Positions 37,801 to 52,800 of a DNA stretch of 64,000 nucleotides are shown here, one piece after another. Made by a program: the position numbers and the translations under genes. Source of the DNA: Methylobacterium haplocladii (lineage in GTDB: Bacteria; Pseudomonadota; Alphaproteobacteria; Rhizobiales; Beijerinckiaceae). Within the stretch, counting starts at the first letter, position 1. The number at the start of each line of letters is the position of its first letter. The stretch spans positions 32,095 to 96,094 of the forward strand of contig NZ_BJZT01000010.1 in NCBI RefSeq assembly GCF_007992175.1, given 5' to 3'. The notes below the pieces were generated by a model that was not told the DNA's origin, searched no databases, and saw only the letters and a list, made by a program, of their open reading frames with translations.

Positions 37801-40800
37801 GCTCGAAGGTCGGCGACGGCACGACCGACGCCAGCAAGGTCGGCAGCCTCGATATCTTCGCGAACGATCAGGCCAAGATCGCCGCGCTCACCGGCGCCAC
37901 CGCGATCGCGCTGGCGGCCTCGGCGAACGACAAGGCCATCGGCGTCGCGGTCGGCGCCTCGGTCTCCAACAACGTCATCGGTTCGGGCGCCGCGGTGCGC
38001 GCGACCCTGTCCGGCACGCCCGTGCGCGCCGCCGGTGCGGTCACCGTCCGCGCCCTCTCGAAGGAGACCGTGGACGCCACGACGGTCGCCGTGTCGATCG
38101 GCGTCTCGGGCAGCGGCTCGGGCACCGCCACGTCGGCGAGCCTCGGCGGCTCGGTCGCCCGCAACGTCATCGACGTCGCCACCACGGCCGAGGTCCTCGG
38201 CGCCGTCGCGGTCGATGCCGGCAGCCTCTCGGTGAACGCGGACAACCAGTCGTCCGTGTCCTCGACCGTCGGCGCGGCCTCGATCGCCGCGGCGCTCGGC
38301 CAGGGCACGGCGGTCACGGTCGCCCTCGCGGCGAGCGTCGCTCTCAACAGCATCTCCGGCAACGTCAGCGCGACCGTGAAGGACGCGCAGGTGACGACCC
38401 GCAACGGCGACATCACCATCGCGGCCACGCGGACCGGCACCATTTCCACCACCGCCGCGGCCGCGAGCGTCGCGGTCGGGGTCAGCGGCGACAAGGGCAT
38501 CGGCGTGTCCGGCGCCGGCGCCGCCGCCGTCAACAAGATCAACAGCAGCACCACGGCGATCGGGCAGAACGCCGCGCTCAACGCCGCGGGCGCGGTCACC
38601 GTCTCGGCCGGCAGCACGGCCACGATCAAGGCCGACATCATCTCGGCAGCGGCCTCCGTCGGTGCGGGATCGGGCAGCAGCGGCGCCGGTGCCCTCGGCA
38701 TCGCCATCGCCTACAACGAGATCGGGGCCTGGACGGCCTACGACGAGGCCGGCAACACGCTGAGCCAGACGCCGACCCTCGGCAACCGCGCCAACGTTTC
38801 CGCCACACTCTCGAACACGCCGGTCTCGGCCACGGGCGCGCTCGCCGTCACGGCCACGAGCCGGAACACGATCACGGCGAACATCGTCGCAATCGCGGCC
38901 GGTGCGGCCCTGTCCGGCTCGAACGCCGGGGCCGTGAGCGTCGGCGGCACCTTCGCGATGAACAATATCGGTCTCGCGACCGGCGCGCTCATCGACGGCG
39001 ACGGCACGGGTACCGGCCCCGGCATCGCGGCCGCGAGCGCCACGGTCTCGGCCAGCGACGCTTCCACCATCACCGCCAAGGCCCTGTCGGCGAGCCTCGC
39101 GCTCGCCGCCGGAGCCTCCAACGCCGTCTCGGTCGCGGTCGGCGGCAGCGTCGGGCTGAACAGCATCGCCAACGACGTCTCGGCCACCGTCAAGAACGTC
39201 GATCGCGGGCTGCAGACCACCGGCGCGATCCTCGTCAGTGCGAAGTCCGCCGGCGCCATCACGGCCCATGCCGCCTCGGCCGCGCTCAGCATCGCCGGCG
39301 GCGGCTCGAACGCCGTCGCGGTCAGCGCGGCCGTCACCTATGCGCGCAACGTCATCACGACGGGTACGCGCGCCAGCGTCGTCGACAGCGCCTTCGTTAC
39401 CACCGGCGGCAGCGGCACGATCGATGTGAAGGCGGAATCCTCCGCCGCCATCGAGGCCAAGATCCTGGCCGCCGCGCTCGCCGTCGGCGTCGGCGGCAGC
39501 AACGGCGTCGGTGTCGGCATCGGCGCGGCCATCGCCGAGAACTACATCGGCTCCTGGGACAAGACCGTCGAGAAGGACGCGGCAGGCAAAGAGAAGACCG
39601 AGACGACCGCCTACACGCTCAAGGGTGCCGGCGGTACGGCCGTCGCAGCTCTCGTGAGCAACACCGGCGTCTCGGCGAGCAAGGCGCTCAGCGTCACGGC
39701 GACCTCGGCGCAGACGATCACCGCACAAGTCGTCGCGGCCTCCGCCGCGATCGGCGGTGGCGGAACCGCCGGCGTCGGCGCGTCGGCAGCCGGCGCCGTG
39801 GTCTCGAACGCGATCGCGGTCGCCACGAGCGCCACGATCAGCGGCTCCGGGACGACCGGCATCAACGCCGGCGGTGTCGTCGTCAACGCAGCGGATACCT
39901 CCACGATCGATGCGCTCGCCGGATCGGCCTCGCTCGCGGGCGCGGGCGGCGGCAGTGCCGGTGTCGCCGTCGCGGTCGGCTTCACCCTCGCCCTCAACAG
40001 CATCGCCGGCGGCGTCGCCGCGAGCATCACGGGGGCGAATTCCCTCGTCAGCGCGGGCGCCGTCTCTGTCACGGCCTCGCGCGCCGGGCGCATCAACGCG
40101 GCTGCGGCCGCGGCGGCGATCAGCATCGCCGGCGGCGGCGCTGCCGGTGTCGGCGTCTCGGGCGGCGGTGCCTTCGCCTCCAACCGCATCCTCGGCTCCA
40201 CCACCGCCACGGTCGATGCCAGCAGCATCACCACGAGCGCCGGCGGCCTCACGGTGAAGGCCAGCGGATCCTCCGAGATCACGGCGATCATCTCCGCGGT
40301 GGCCGCCTCGGCCGGCGGCGGCGGTTCGGCCGGCGTCGGCGTGGCGCTCGGCGTCAGCGGCGCGGAGAACCGCATCGGCAGCTGGAGCACCAGCGGCAGC
40401 GGCGCGACCCGCAAGGACACGCTGTCCGAGGGAAGCGGCATGGCCGTCGAGGCCAAGGTCAAGGATTCGGCCCTCGTCATCGCCGGTGCGCTCGGCCTCG
40501 AGGCGACGTCGAGCCAGACCATCTCGGCCATCGTGGTCGCAGCATCGGCTGCCATCCAGGGCGGCGGCGCGGCCGGCGTCGCGGTGAGCGCCGCCGGCTC
40601 CCTGGCCGCGAACGCCATCGGCGTCGCGACACGCGCCACGATCGACGGGGACGGCACCGGCATACAGGCCGGCAGCGTCACGCTCTCGGCCAGCGACACC
40701 TCCGCGATCACCGCGTTCACCGGTGCCGCATCACTCTCGGGTGCGGGCGGTGGTGCGGCCGGCGTCGGCGTGGCGGTGGGCTTCGCCCTCGCCCTCAATT

Positions 40801-43800
40801 CCATCGCCGGGGGCGTCGAAGCCTCGATCCGCAACGTCGATACCGGGCTTGCCACGCGTGCCGGCGGCGTCTCGGTGACGGCGACGAGCAACAGCCGCAT
40901 CAAGGCGACCTCGGCGGCTGCGGCCGTGTCGGTCGGCGGCGGCGGCGCGGCCGGCGTCTCGGTCAGCGGCGGCGGCGCCGGTGCCGGCAACGTCATCACC
41001 ACCAAGACGAACGCTTTCGTCGCCAACAGCCGTCTGACGGTGCGCGGTGGTGCGTCCACGGTCTCGGTGGATGCGAAGTCCGACATCCAGGCGCTGATCG
41101 TGGCGGCGGCGATCGCAGCCGGCGGCGGCGGTGCGGCCGGCGTCGGCGTCTCGGTCGGTGTCGGCGGCGCGAGCAACGTCATCGGCAGCGGCAACGAGGT
41201 CCAGGCCTACCTCAGCGATTCGAGCTTCGACTCGGATTCCGCGCTCGGAATCCGCGCGACCTCGAGCCAGACCATCAAGGCCGACGTCGCGGCGGTTTCC
41301 GCCGCGATCCAGGGCGGCGGCGCTGCCGGCGTCAGCGTGGCCGGCGCCGGTGTCGGCGCGACCAATACCATCGCGGTCAAGACCCGCGCCGCCATCGACG
41401 GCGACGGCGCCAGCGGCGTCAAAGCCTCGGGCATCGCCATCGCCGCCAAGGACGATTCGCTGATCACGGCCTCCGTCGGCGCGTCCGGCATCGCCGGCAG
41501 CGGCGCGGGTGCGGCCAGCGTCGGCGTCGCGGTCTCCCTGTCCTTCGCCACCAACACGATCGGCAATACGGTCGAGGCCACGATCGGCAACGCCGACACG
41601 GGCGTCACCTCGACCACCGGCGACGTCTCGGTCGAGGCGACCAGCGGCGGCTCGATCAAGGCGATCGCCTCGGCGGCGTCGCTCAGCTTCGGCGGCGCCG
41701 GCATCGCCAACGTCCAGGTTTCGGGCGGTGGTGCTTCCGCGGTCAACATCATCACGACGAGCACCCGCGCGGTGATCGCGAAGGCCGCCGGCCAGACGGC
41801 CCTCAACAAGGTCACCAGCGGCGCGGCGCTCCGCGTCGCCGCGACGAGCAACCAGGACATCGACGCCACCGTGGTCTCGCTCGCCGCCGCCGGCGGCGGC
41901 GCGGGCATCGCGAGCGTGCCGGTGGCGATCGGCCTCTCGGGCGCCCAGAACATCATCGGCAGCTGGCGGACGACGGCCGCCGACGGCTCGCGCCTCGACC
42001 AGCCGACGCTCGTCACCGACGGCGGCGCCCGGGTCGAGGCCGTGATCGGCGACACGATCGTCGATGCGGCGGGTAACGTCGTTGTCACGGCGACCTCCGC
42101 CAGCACCATCGACGCCACCGTCGCGTCGGCTGCGGCCGTGGTGACGGGTGCGGCCGTGGCCGTGGGCGTCGCCGGAGCCGGAAGCTTTTCCGGCAACGCG
42201 ATCAGCTTCGCCACCAAAGCCGCCATCCTCGGCGCGGGCAGCGTCACGGCGGCGGACGTCACCGTGCGCGCCAAGGACCAGGCCGCGATCAACGTCGACG
42301 TCGGCGCAGCCGCCGTCGCCGCCGCCTTCGGGGGCGTCGGCGGGGCTCCGTCGATCGGCGTCGCCACGGCGCTGAACGTCATCGACAACGCGCTGAGCGC
42401 GGTGATCGACGGCGGCAGCGTGACGGCGCGCTCGGGCGGAATCCGTGTCGAGGCGCTGGTTCCGGCCGACGATCCGGCGACGGCCGGTGTTGAGGGCGCC
42501 AGCATCAAGGCCAGGGTCGCCGCGGCGGCCGTGTCGATCTCCGGCGGCGGCGTCGCCGTCTCTGTCGCCGGCGGCGGTGCCGTCGCGACGAACCTGATCG
42601 GCGGCAGCACCAGCGCCAGGGTCAACGCGGCCACGCTGAAGGCCTCGGGCGATATCGCGGTCAATGCCGCGAACAACAGCCGGATCGAGGCCTCGGTCGC
42701 GGCGATCGCGGCCGGCGTCAGCATCGGCGGTGTCGCGGTCGGCGCCAGCATCGGCGTCGGCGTCGCGACGAACCTGATCGGCAGCAGCCTCGGCTCCGCC
42801 CGTTCGTCCGCCCTCGTGATCGAGGCGCTTTCGAAAGACACGAAGATCGAGGCCCAGGGCAACCTCGACGTCACGGCCGTATCCGGCCAGACGATCAACG
42901 CGACGATCCTGGCGGGCTCCGTCGCGATCAGCGCGGGCGCCATCGCCGTCAGCGCCGCCGGCGCCGGTGCGGGCACGCATAACCGCATCGCCGCGCAGGT
43001 CAGCGCGACCATCGACGGCGACGGCACCAGCGGCAGGATCTCGGCCGGGACCGTCACCGTCTCGGCCCGCGACGCCTCGTCGCTCAGCGTCGACACCGGC
43101 GCCGCCTCGGTCGCGGCCTCGGTCGGGTTCGGCGGTGGCGCCGCGGCCTCCATCGCCGTCGCCGCGGCCGACAACGTGATCGAAAACCGGGTCACGGCCG
43201 CGATCAGGAACGTCAACGACGGCCTCTCGGCCCGCAATGCGGTCAACGTCACCGCGACCGAGACGGCGAGCCTGACGAGCCGGGCGCGTACGGCTGCCCT
43301 CGCGGCGAACTTCTCCCCCGTCGGCTTCTCGATCGCCGGCGGCGGCGCCGGCACCGGCGACACCGTCAAGAGCACGACGAGCGCCGGCATCTACGCCAGC
43401 AAGGTCAGCGCCGCGGGCGACGTCTCCGTCCGCGCGTCGGACACGACGAGCGTCGACTCGCAGGTCCTCAGCATCTCCGTGGCGGGCGGCCTGCTCGCCC
43501 TCGCTGCCGGCGGTTCGGTCGCCGTTGTCGAGGCGAGACCGACCGTGACGGCCGCGATCGAGGGCGGTAGCCTGTCGGCCGGCAATGTCAGCGTCCTCGC
43601 GACCGCGCTTCCGGCCGTCAGTGCCCGAGCCATGGGCATCAATGCCGGCACCGCGGCGATCGGCGCCTCGGTCGCCACGGCCAAGGTCGCCGCGACGGTC
43701 GATGCCCACACGAAGAACGTCGCGATCACCGCGGCCGGCCTCTCCGTGCAGGGCAGCCTGTCCCAGCAATCCGGCAAGGATTCCGCCACGGCGAGCTCAT

Positions 43801-46800
43801 CCGGTGCCGTCGGCGGTCTGATCGGGCTCAACTCCACCGTCACGACGGCGGAGAACGCGAGCACGGTCAGCGGTACGATCGACGTCGGCACGGTGCTCAC
43901 CGTCAGCGGCGCGGTGGCCGTGACCGCGACCAGCGCGACGAAGCAGAGCTCCAACGCCAGCAGCGCCAGCATCGGCCTCGTCGCGGCCGGCGCAACCTTC
44001 GCCTCGGCCAACTCGGCGACCGTGACGGCCGCGAAGGTCGCGTCGCTCGGCACGCTCAATGCGGGCTCGATGACCGTCACCGCGTCCGGAGCCGACGACA
44101 ACTTCGCCAAGTCGATCGCCGGCAGCGGCGGCCTCGTCTCGGGCACGGCCGCGAGCGCCAGCACCAATACGGGCGGCAGCACCAAGGCCGATCTCGCCCC
44201 GGGCGTGACCGTCGACCTGACGACGCGCGGCGACAGCACGGGCCTGTTCTATCTCGCGGCCGACCACACAGCGACGGTCAACGGGCAGGTCATCACCGAC
44301 AGCTACGGCGCGCTCGCGGGTGCGGGCGCCGTCGTCACCAACGACGTCGCGCATGCCGTCGCCGCCACCTTCGGCGCCGGCGTCCGCGTCACCGCGCGCG
44401 ACATCGTCGCGACCGCCACCAACACCGTGAACAAGCCGCAGCTCGGACAGGCCAACATCGTCGGCTCGACAGGCGGCATCGCCAGCGGCGCCGCGGCCTA
44501 CAGCACCACGACCATCGACCTGACGACGAAGGTCGTCGTCGACAGCACGGCCGGCCAGAAGACGAACCTGACGACCGTCGCGCGGCTGGGAAGCCAGGGC
44601 GGCATCCGCCTGGCGGCCAACAATATCATCAACGCCTACGACAAGGTCTCGCTCACCACCGGCGGAGCCATCTCGGGTGCCGGCGCATTCTCGACCATCG
44701 AGACGCGCAACTTCCAGGCCCAGGTCAACGTCGGCAGCAGCGCGACGCTGTACACGCTCGGAAACCTCGCGCTCTCGGCCAACGGTAGCGGCTCGGCGTA
44801 CGCGGTCTCGAACTCCGAGACCTATGGCGCCGCGACCGTCGCGCTGGGCAGCACCAAGGTCATCATCAAGCCGGACAACGCGGTCAATGTCGGCGCGAAT
44901 GCCGACATCACCGCATACGGCGATGCCGACTTCTTCGCCGGCACGAACAAGAAGGCCTACGACGACGCCTACGACACCTCCGCGACCACCGACAACTTCG
45001 CGGGCAGCGCGATCCCGATCTCGTCGCTCGCCGCCAAGATCCGGGTGAGCGAAACCAACACGATCAAGGTCGACGGCGGCGCCACGATCAAGACGGCCGG
45101 CAACGCGAACCTGTTCACGAACCGCCAGGGCAATTCCAACGCCGTCGCGCGGATGAAGGGCACGAACTGGACGACGGCCGTCGCCGGCGCCATCGACAGT
45201 GCCTTCGGCGGTTCGTCCGTCACCCCGGTCGGCGACTCCCAGACCGGCTCGGTCGGCACCGTGATCGTCGACGGCAACATCGTCACCGGCATCACGCGCA
45301 ACATCTCGATCGTGTTCGACGATCTCACCCGCGGCAACGGCACCAATCCGCCGACCGTGATCACCGGCACGGTGAAGCTGAACGGCCAGAAATACGACGC
45401 GAACGGCAACCCGATCGCCGATACCGACGCGACGAAGAGCTTCACGATCTCGCTGGCGAACGGCGCGACCTCCGCATGGGCGGCCCTGCCGAAGCTGCCG
45501 ATCACCGTCAGCCTCGGCTTCGCCGACGCGCAATCGAGCCTCGTCGCCGCCTACAACGAAGCCACGAAGGGCCTTGCGACCTACAAGGACAACGGCACGC
45601 TCCAGGCCTATTACCAGGGCGAGGTGAACCGCATCAAAGCCGAGCTCCTTGCCGATGGGCTTGCCGAGTTCCAGACCGACTACAACGGCAAGACGGTTCT
45701 GATCCCCATCTTCAAGCAGGTGCAGGCGATCACGGTCAGCCCGTTCACGGCGGGCGCCGGCGGCATCTTCGTGCGGGCCGACGCCTTGCTCGGCTCGGGC
45801 AGGCTCGACGCCGCCTCCGACACGAAGGTCGAGATCACCAACAACTCGGTGGCGAGCCTCGTCATCGGCGGCATCACGATGCCGGAATCGAACGGAGGCA
45901 CCTTCCTCAACGGCACCGTGATGACCTCGGGCGGCGACGTGACCACGCGCATGGCAGCCATCGCCACCGAGAACGCCAAGAGCCCGGACGCCGCGGCGGC
46001 GGCTCTGGTCGCGGGAGGCCGCGGGGTCTCCTTCGCCACGCTGACGGCCGGCGGCATCGCTACCGATGCCGTGAAGAGCGACATCTACCTCACGAACACC
46101 TCAGGCGCCCGCAACGGCAATTCCGCGCCATCGGTCTTCGTCGTCGGCGACGTCTACGCACCGACCGCGGTCTTCCACGTCAAGACGGCGGCCGGCGGCG
46201 ACCTGACCATCACGGCCGCAACCTCTGTGAAGAGCACCGATTTCGATGTCGGCGGCGCCGTCTCGATCGGCACCACGGAGGATCTGCGCACCTACTCCGT
46301 CGGCGGCGATCCCTACGGCCAGATCAAGGCCGTGCTCGACACGGGCAGCGGGCCGCTGACCGCGAAGACCAACACCGCCATCGCGACCGCGCTGGGCCAG
46401 TCCACGGCGAGCCTCGTCGCGAGCGGCGCGGTCACGATCAAGGCGCAGTACCTCAACGTGAACGGCCTCGTGCAGAGCGGGCGCGACAGCTACACCATCG
46501 TCATCGACCAGACGGTCGATGACGAGATCCGGGAGATCATCAACAACCCGGGCCGCACGGCCAATCTTAGCTCGCTCACCCGTGACGGCTTCTCGGCGAG
46601 CTACAACCGCCAGACCGGCGCGATCGAGATCGACGAGATCGTCTCGACGGGCGGCCAGATCAATCTGACCGGCGTCATCGTCAACACCAACCAGGGCAAG
46701 GGCGAACTGCGCGCGCTCGGCGGCTATGCCAGCGTCAACATCGTCAACCGGCTCAACCGCGATGTCGTCCTCAATCGCATCGACCTGTCGCAGCGCGGCG

Positions 46801-49800
46801 TCGGCACGATCGACATCAAGGATCTCGCCTACAAGGACACCGCGCGGGACATCGCCTTCCGCCAGACGCTGATCAGGCAGGATGCTGCGGGAACGGTGAG
46901 CCGTTACACCGCCGATCTCAGCGCGTCCGGCCGCGAGATCGCGACATCCTCGGGCAGCCTGACGGATTATGCGCCGAAGAGTGGATTCCGCTACGCGTTC
47001 ACCATCGGCCAGGGCAACAAGAACACCTACAGCAAGACGATCGGCACGTCGTCATGGGCCGGCATCGACGCCTTCGCGAAGGACCCGCCGGACCTCAGCA
47101 CCTTCAACAAGGAAGTGACCGAGAAGGCCGCCCTGCAGCCGGAATCCGCGTACTACTACGTCGACACGAGCAGGTCGGGTTACGCGTTCCTGGGAGCGCC
47201 CGAGTATACGCGCAGCGCGGAGAAGGCAAAGGAGGTCGCGAGCTGGACTACGAGCACGTGGTACGGAAAGAAGACCTATTACTCGAAGTTCCAGACGGTC
47301 GAGTATACGGAAACCCAGGCGACCCATAGCCTCGAGGCCGATTACGGCATCAAGATCACCTTCACCGGCGGTCGCACCGGTACCGTGAACGTCGACTCGC
47401 AGGGCGCGGGGCGCGTGCTCATCGCTGGCGGCATCAAGAACGACAACGGCGCCACGACGATCAAATCCGGCAGCACGATCGAGCACCTCGGCTCGACCGC
47501 GGCCGTCACGGGTTCGACCGTCGTGCTGCAGGCCGTGAACGGAATCGGTGGTGTCGCGAGCGACTACAAGCCTACCGACAGCGCCCAGACCATCAGCGCG
47601 ACTCTCTCGGCCAACACCAAGGCCCTCAACGTCAACACGGTGGGCGCCGGCAACAGTCTCAAGGCGACGACGAGCCAGGGCAACATCAACCTCAACGTGC
47701 GGACGCTCGACAACGAACTCGGCATCGACAGGATCGCGGCGGGCAGCGGCTACGACGTCAAGCTCGTCTCATCGGCGGGCGTGACGATCCGGGGTGAAGG
47801 CATCATCGCGGGTGGCGTGCTCAATCTGGCGGCCGGCGGCCGCTTCGGCTCCGAGGGGACGCCGATCAAGCTCGACGGCGGCAGCACGAGCCGCGACAGG
47901 ACCAACATCGTCGCCGGCGGCGCGGTCGGCGTGCGCGAGATCGCGGGCGACCTGCGCCTCGACAGCCTGACCGCCAACGGCGACGTCTACATCAAGGTCG
48001 ACGCCGGAGATCTGCTCAACGTCAACAGCACCGTGATCCGCGACGACCGCAAGCTGGCCCAGCTCATCGGCGGCGTCTGGAAGGACCTCGCCCTGACCGG
48101 TGCGGCCGCCGATCTCAAGTATCAGGCCACGCTCAGCGCTTTCGAGACCGCCCGCGAGGGCGACTACAACGCATATTGGGCCTACCGGAAGCAGCAGCCG
48201 GACCCGGCCGGTGCGATCACGCTCAACGCGACGAACGGCGAGCGCGACTACTACACCAAGCTCTACACGGACCAGGCGACGAGCCAGGGCGTCACGGACG
48301 TCGCGACCTATGTCGCCAAGGCGATCAACGCGCTCGAGACGAGCCGTACGCAGCAGTACCACACGCTGCACCAGCAATACGGCAGCTACGGCGACGTCTA
48401 TCACGCGGACCTCGCCGGCGATTACGCGGCCTATTGGGCCTACCGCACACAGCAGGGCGCCGGCGCGTACAGCTCGGCCTATACCGTCAAGGCGACGGCC
48501 CAGGACCTCGCCAGGATCCAGGCGGCGACGCACGCCGCGCCGATCCCCGGCGACGCGATGATGGCGGCGATCACCGCCCAGATCGCGGACATGGAGGATC
48601 AGCGGACGAGTGCCTACACGGCGCTCCGGGCCCGGTTCGACGGCCTCGGCAACGTCCAGGACAGCACGAAGCTGACCAATCCCACGCAGGCCGATCTGGC
48701 GGCGTACAATACCTATTGGCAGTACCGGAACGCCTTCGACGCGACGGCGGGCAAGGTGCGCCTGAGCGTTGCCGAGATCACCGGCCTCTACACCACGGCG
48801 ATCCAGGCCGAGGCACGCAACCTCCGGCTGACCGGCACCGATCTCCAGACCTACGTCACCGCCCAGATCCAGCAGATCCAGGACTCGAGAACCGTCGACT
48901 ACAATAACCTGAAGTTGGTTTTCAGCGGCTTCGACAGCACGACGGTGACGGATTTCGCGGCTCAGTACGCTCAGTACTGGCAGCTGCGCGAGGCCCTGGT
49001 TGCGGGCGAAACACCATCCGCCGCGTACACCGCGCTCGACACGATCTTCTCCCGTTTCGGCGACAAGTATCTGCCGAAACTCGCCGCGGCCTACACGATC
49101 TACAGCGGCTACAAGACTGCGATCACCGGCGCCGAGCTCACGGCGCTGACCACGCAGCTCCAGACGGAGGCGGCGACGCAGACCCTGGGCGAAGCTGCCC
49201 TGCGCCTGGATACCTCGGCGCGGGTCGCCACCGTCGAAGCCGGGCTGAAGGCCACCTACGCAACCCTGCACGCGACGTTCGGTAACCTCGGCGACGTCTA
49301 CGACGCCGCGAAGGTCGCGAGCCTGACCTCGGCCGAGCAGGCCTCCTACGAGACCTATTGGAGCTACCGCAATCAGCAGGTCGATCCGTCGGTCTACAAC
49401 GCGTCGTTCGCGCCGCGCCTGACCGGTCAGGCCCTCGCCGACGCGGTGGCCGCGGCCCGCACGGCCGCCGTGGCGGCGAATGCCGGCTCGACGGCGATCA
49501 CCAACGCCCTCGCCGCCGCCCAGACGGCGCGCGAGACCAAGCTCACGGCCCAGTATGCGGAGCTGAACACCTTCTTCAACAAGCTGCCCGCCTCGTACGA
49601 AACGGGCGCCCTCACGGCGCAGAAGCAGGCGACGCCCGCCTTCTTCGTCAATCAGGCGACGGCCGACGGCATCAATGCCGGCATCAAGCGCTGGACGCAG
49701 GACGAACTTCTGGGCGCAGTCGGTCAGGGCCTGCTCAAGGAGGTCTCCAGCACGATCACGAACACCAATACGATCATTTCGGGCGCCAACGTCCGCATCG

Positions 49801-52800
49801 TGACGTCGGGCAACGTCGGCTCGGTGAGCGGCACGACGCTGATCGGCTTCGGCGCCAACGCCAAGCCGCTGACCACGGACCAGCAGATCGACCTCGCGGC
49901 CGCCGAGCGCAGCGACCTCGTCTTCCTGACGAAGGCTCCGATCGCCACCGGCACCGTCGTCTTCGGCCATGACGGGACCAGGGGCACGGTGACGCTCCAA
50001 GGCGGCACCTGGGATACCGCGACCTTCTTCAAGAACGGCACGCTCTTCGACGGCACGCTCTACATCGGCGGCCTGTCGGCGAACGCCAGCGGTCAGACCG
50101 CCAAGGTCTTCAAGATCCTGAGCGTCGTCGACTCGGTGATCACCGTCGACCAGCTTTTCGACCAGGAGGGCTTCGGCCGCGGACTAAGCTTCGGCGTCAG
50201 CATCGCCGTGAACGGCGAGGCGCCGCGCGCCAGCGCCGTCACCTCGATCGACCTGCTGAAGGCGGCTCCGACGAGCGTCGACGTTACGTTCAGCAACGAC
50301 ACGGCCGCCGAGCAGGGCGTCCTGACGCGCAGCAGCGGGAGCTGGGACGCGTCCTACACTGTGGGCGACAAGCTCTACATCGCCGGCCAGACCCGGAACA
50401 CCACGGCCGTCGCCTCGAACGTCTATGAGATCGCGTCGGTCAGCGGCGGGGTAATCCGCCTCAAGGTCGGCCAAGTCTTCGACACGCGCGCGGCGAACGG
50501 TCAGCAGGCCGCCAGCGTGGTCGCGACCGTCGACGTCGGCGTGCGTTCCTCGACCGGTACCGGCGTCGCCGTCATCAACCGCGTGTTCGCCGATCCCACC
50601 GACACCTTCACCGCAGACGGCTTCAAGGACGGCATGCGCATCGGCATCGCTGGCTCCTTCGGCGTGAAGACCGCCAACGCGACGAGTGCGGAGCAGAGCT
50701 TCACCATCAAGACGCGAACCGACGCGAGCCTCATCCTCGAGGCGAACGGAGCTCTGAAGGCCGAGAGCGGCCGCGACCTGATCGTCTTCCAGTCGAAGAC
50801 CGATCCCAACAACCCCTTCGCGCAAATCACCCAGGTTCTGATCCAGAAGCGCAAACCGGTCGCGCTGGACAAGACGATTGTTTCGCTCGACGTCACGGCC
50901 GGCGGCCAGATCTACATCGACGTTCCCACCCTCACGACTGCGCTGACCGTCGGCCTCGTCGAGTCGACGGGCACCAAGGAAATCCGGCTCAAGACCAATG
51001 CCGGCCTCGTCAGCGGCGGCGCGGCGGACGCGGTCAACGTCAAGGGCGGCGATACCCTGCTCGAAGGCGGCAAGGGCGGCATCGGAAGCGCGGCGAAGGC
51101 GATCGGCACCGATCTCGGAGCCACGAACACCATCGCCGTGCGCGCCGACCAGAGCATCTACGTCACCGAGCGCGCCGGAAACCTGAACCTCGAATCCGCC
51201 TTCTCGGCGGGCGGCGACGTTACCTTCGTCGCGACCTCGGGCAGCATCCTCGACGGCATCGGTTCGGACACGAACAAGATCGTCGCCAACAACGCCTACC
51301 TGAAGGCTTCGGGTGCGATCGGCGCCAAGACCGACGCGATCGAGATGAAGCTCGGGGGCACGGTTCGCGCCAGCGCCACCGGCGACATCGTGCTGAGCGA
51401 GACGCAGGGCACCATGAAGGTGGTGGCGATCGCCACGAAGGGCGACGTGGTGCTGAAGGCCGCCGCGTCTATCATTGACGGGGGTGATCTCACCGACCCG
51501 ACCGACATCGACTCCGCGCCGATCGCCGGCTCGGGCCGGGCCAACATCAGCGGCCACGCGATCGATCTCAACGCCAAGGATGGCATCGGCAGCCTGAGCG
51601 ACGCGCTCGGCCACGAACTCGAGATCAACAGCAACGTCGACGGCACCACCGACGGCGTCGTGACGCTGAGGGCCGCGGCGAACCACATCGCCGTCGTGGA
51701 GACCACGGGCGACCTCTATCTCAACACCGTCGGCACGGATGCGAGCCACATCGCCTTCATCACCGCGACGGCCGGCAGCATCCTGAACGGCGCCAGCAAG
51801 TACTTCGACACGGACAAGTTCAACACGGAGTCCAACCTGACCTCGGGCAAGGCCTATCTCGTCGCCTCGGGCAGCATCGGCACCGAGAGCCGGCGCCTCG
51901 TCGCCAAGATGGTCAGCGCCGATGTCGGCGCGTTCGGCGGCATCGAGGGCTCGTCGGGCGGCGACTTCTGGCTGTGGAACGTCGGCGGCCTGCGCGTCGG
52001 CGGGGTTAACGCCAACTCCGCTGTCGGCGTGAAGGCCGGCGGCAAGCTCGGCATCCGCACGTCGAGCCCGGTGGAAGTGTCGCAGGACATGATCGCCAAG
52101 GGCTCCATCCTCGTGGAATCCGGTGAGGAGACGACCCGGTCCGACGACAACCTCACCGTGAAGGCGGGCGTCACCATCTTCTCGACCGAGGGCTCGGTCG
52201 AGCTGAATGCCGGCGACGATCTCATCGTCGAGGCCACGGCCGTCGTGAAGGCGAAGGGCGCCATCACCCTGCGCGCCGACTGGAACCGGGATACCCATGC
52301 GGCATCCAACGATGCCGCCGCGACCATCGACCTGAAGGGCACCTTCGTCGGTGCCTCGATCGCGATCACCGGCAGCACCAAGGGCGGCCAGATCCTGCTG
52401 GACGGCAGCTTCGCGACGGGCCAGCGCACGATCACCGCCGAAGGTACCGCAGCCAACGTCAGAGAAGGCGCCGTCACGCGCGGCGGTTCGATGACGATCG
52501 ACGCCCTGAGCGGCGCGACGGGGAACAACGCGGTCAAGCTCGCCGGCACCTATGCGACCGGCGCGATGAGCATCAAGGCCGACGGGGCGACCGATCAGAT
52601 CGACCTGCAGGGCAGCTACGTTGCCGATACGCTGTCGATCGATGCCGGCTCCGCCGCAGGGCGGAACGATCTCACGCTGACCGGCACCTACCAGATCGGA
52701 GACATGTTCCAGATCCGCGGCGGATCGGGCATCGACATCCTGACCGATTCCCGCACGGTCGGCGGCATGCCGACTAGGGCCGAAATCAGGACCGGCTCGC

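Noticed and set aside
37977..42780. CRISPR array
   Set aside because: Periodic repeats here are 744-828 bp and in-frame coding; there are no short identical repeats separated by unique spacers.
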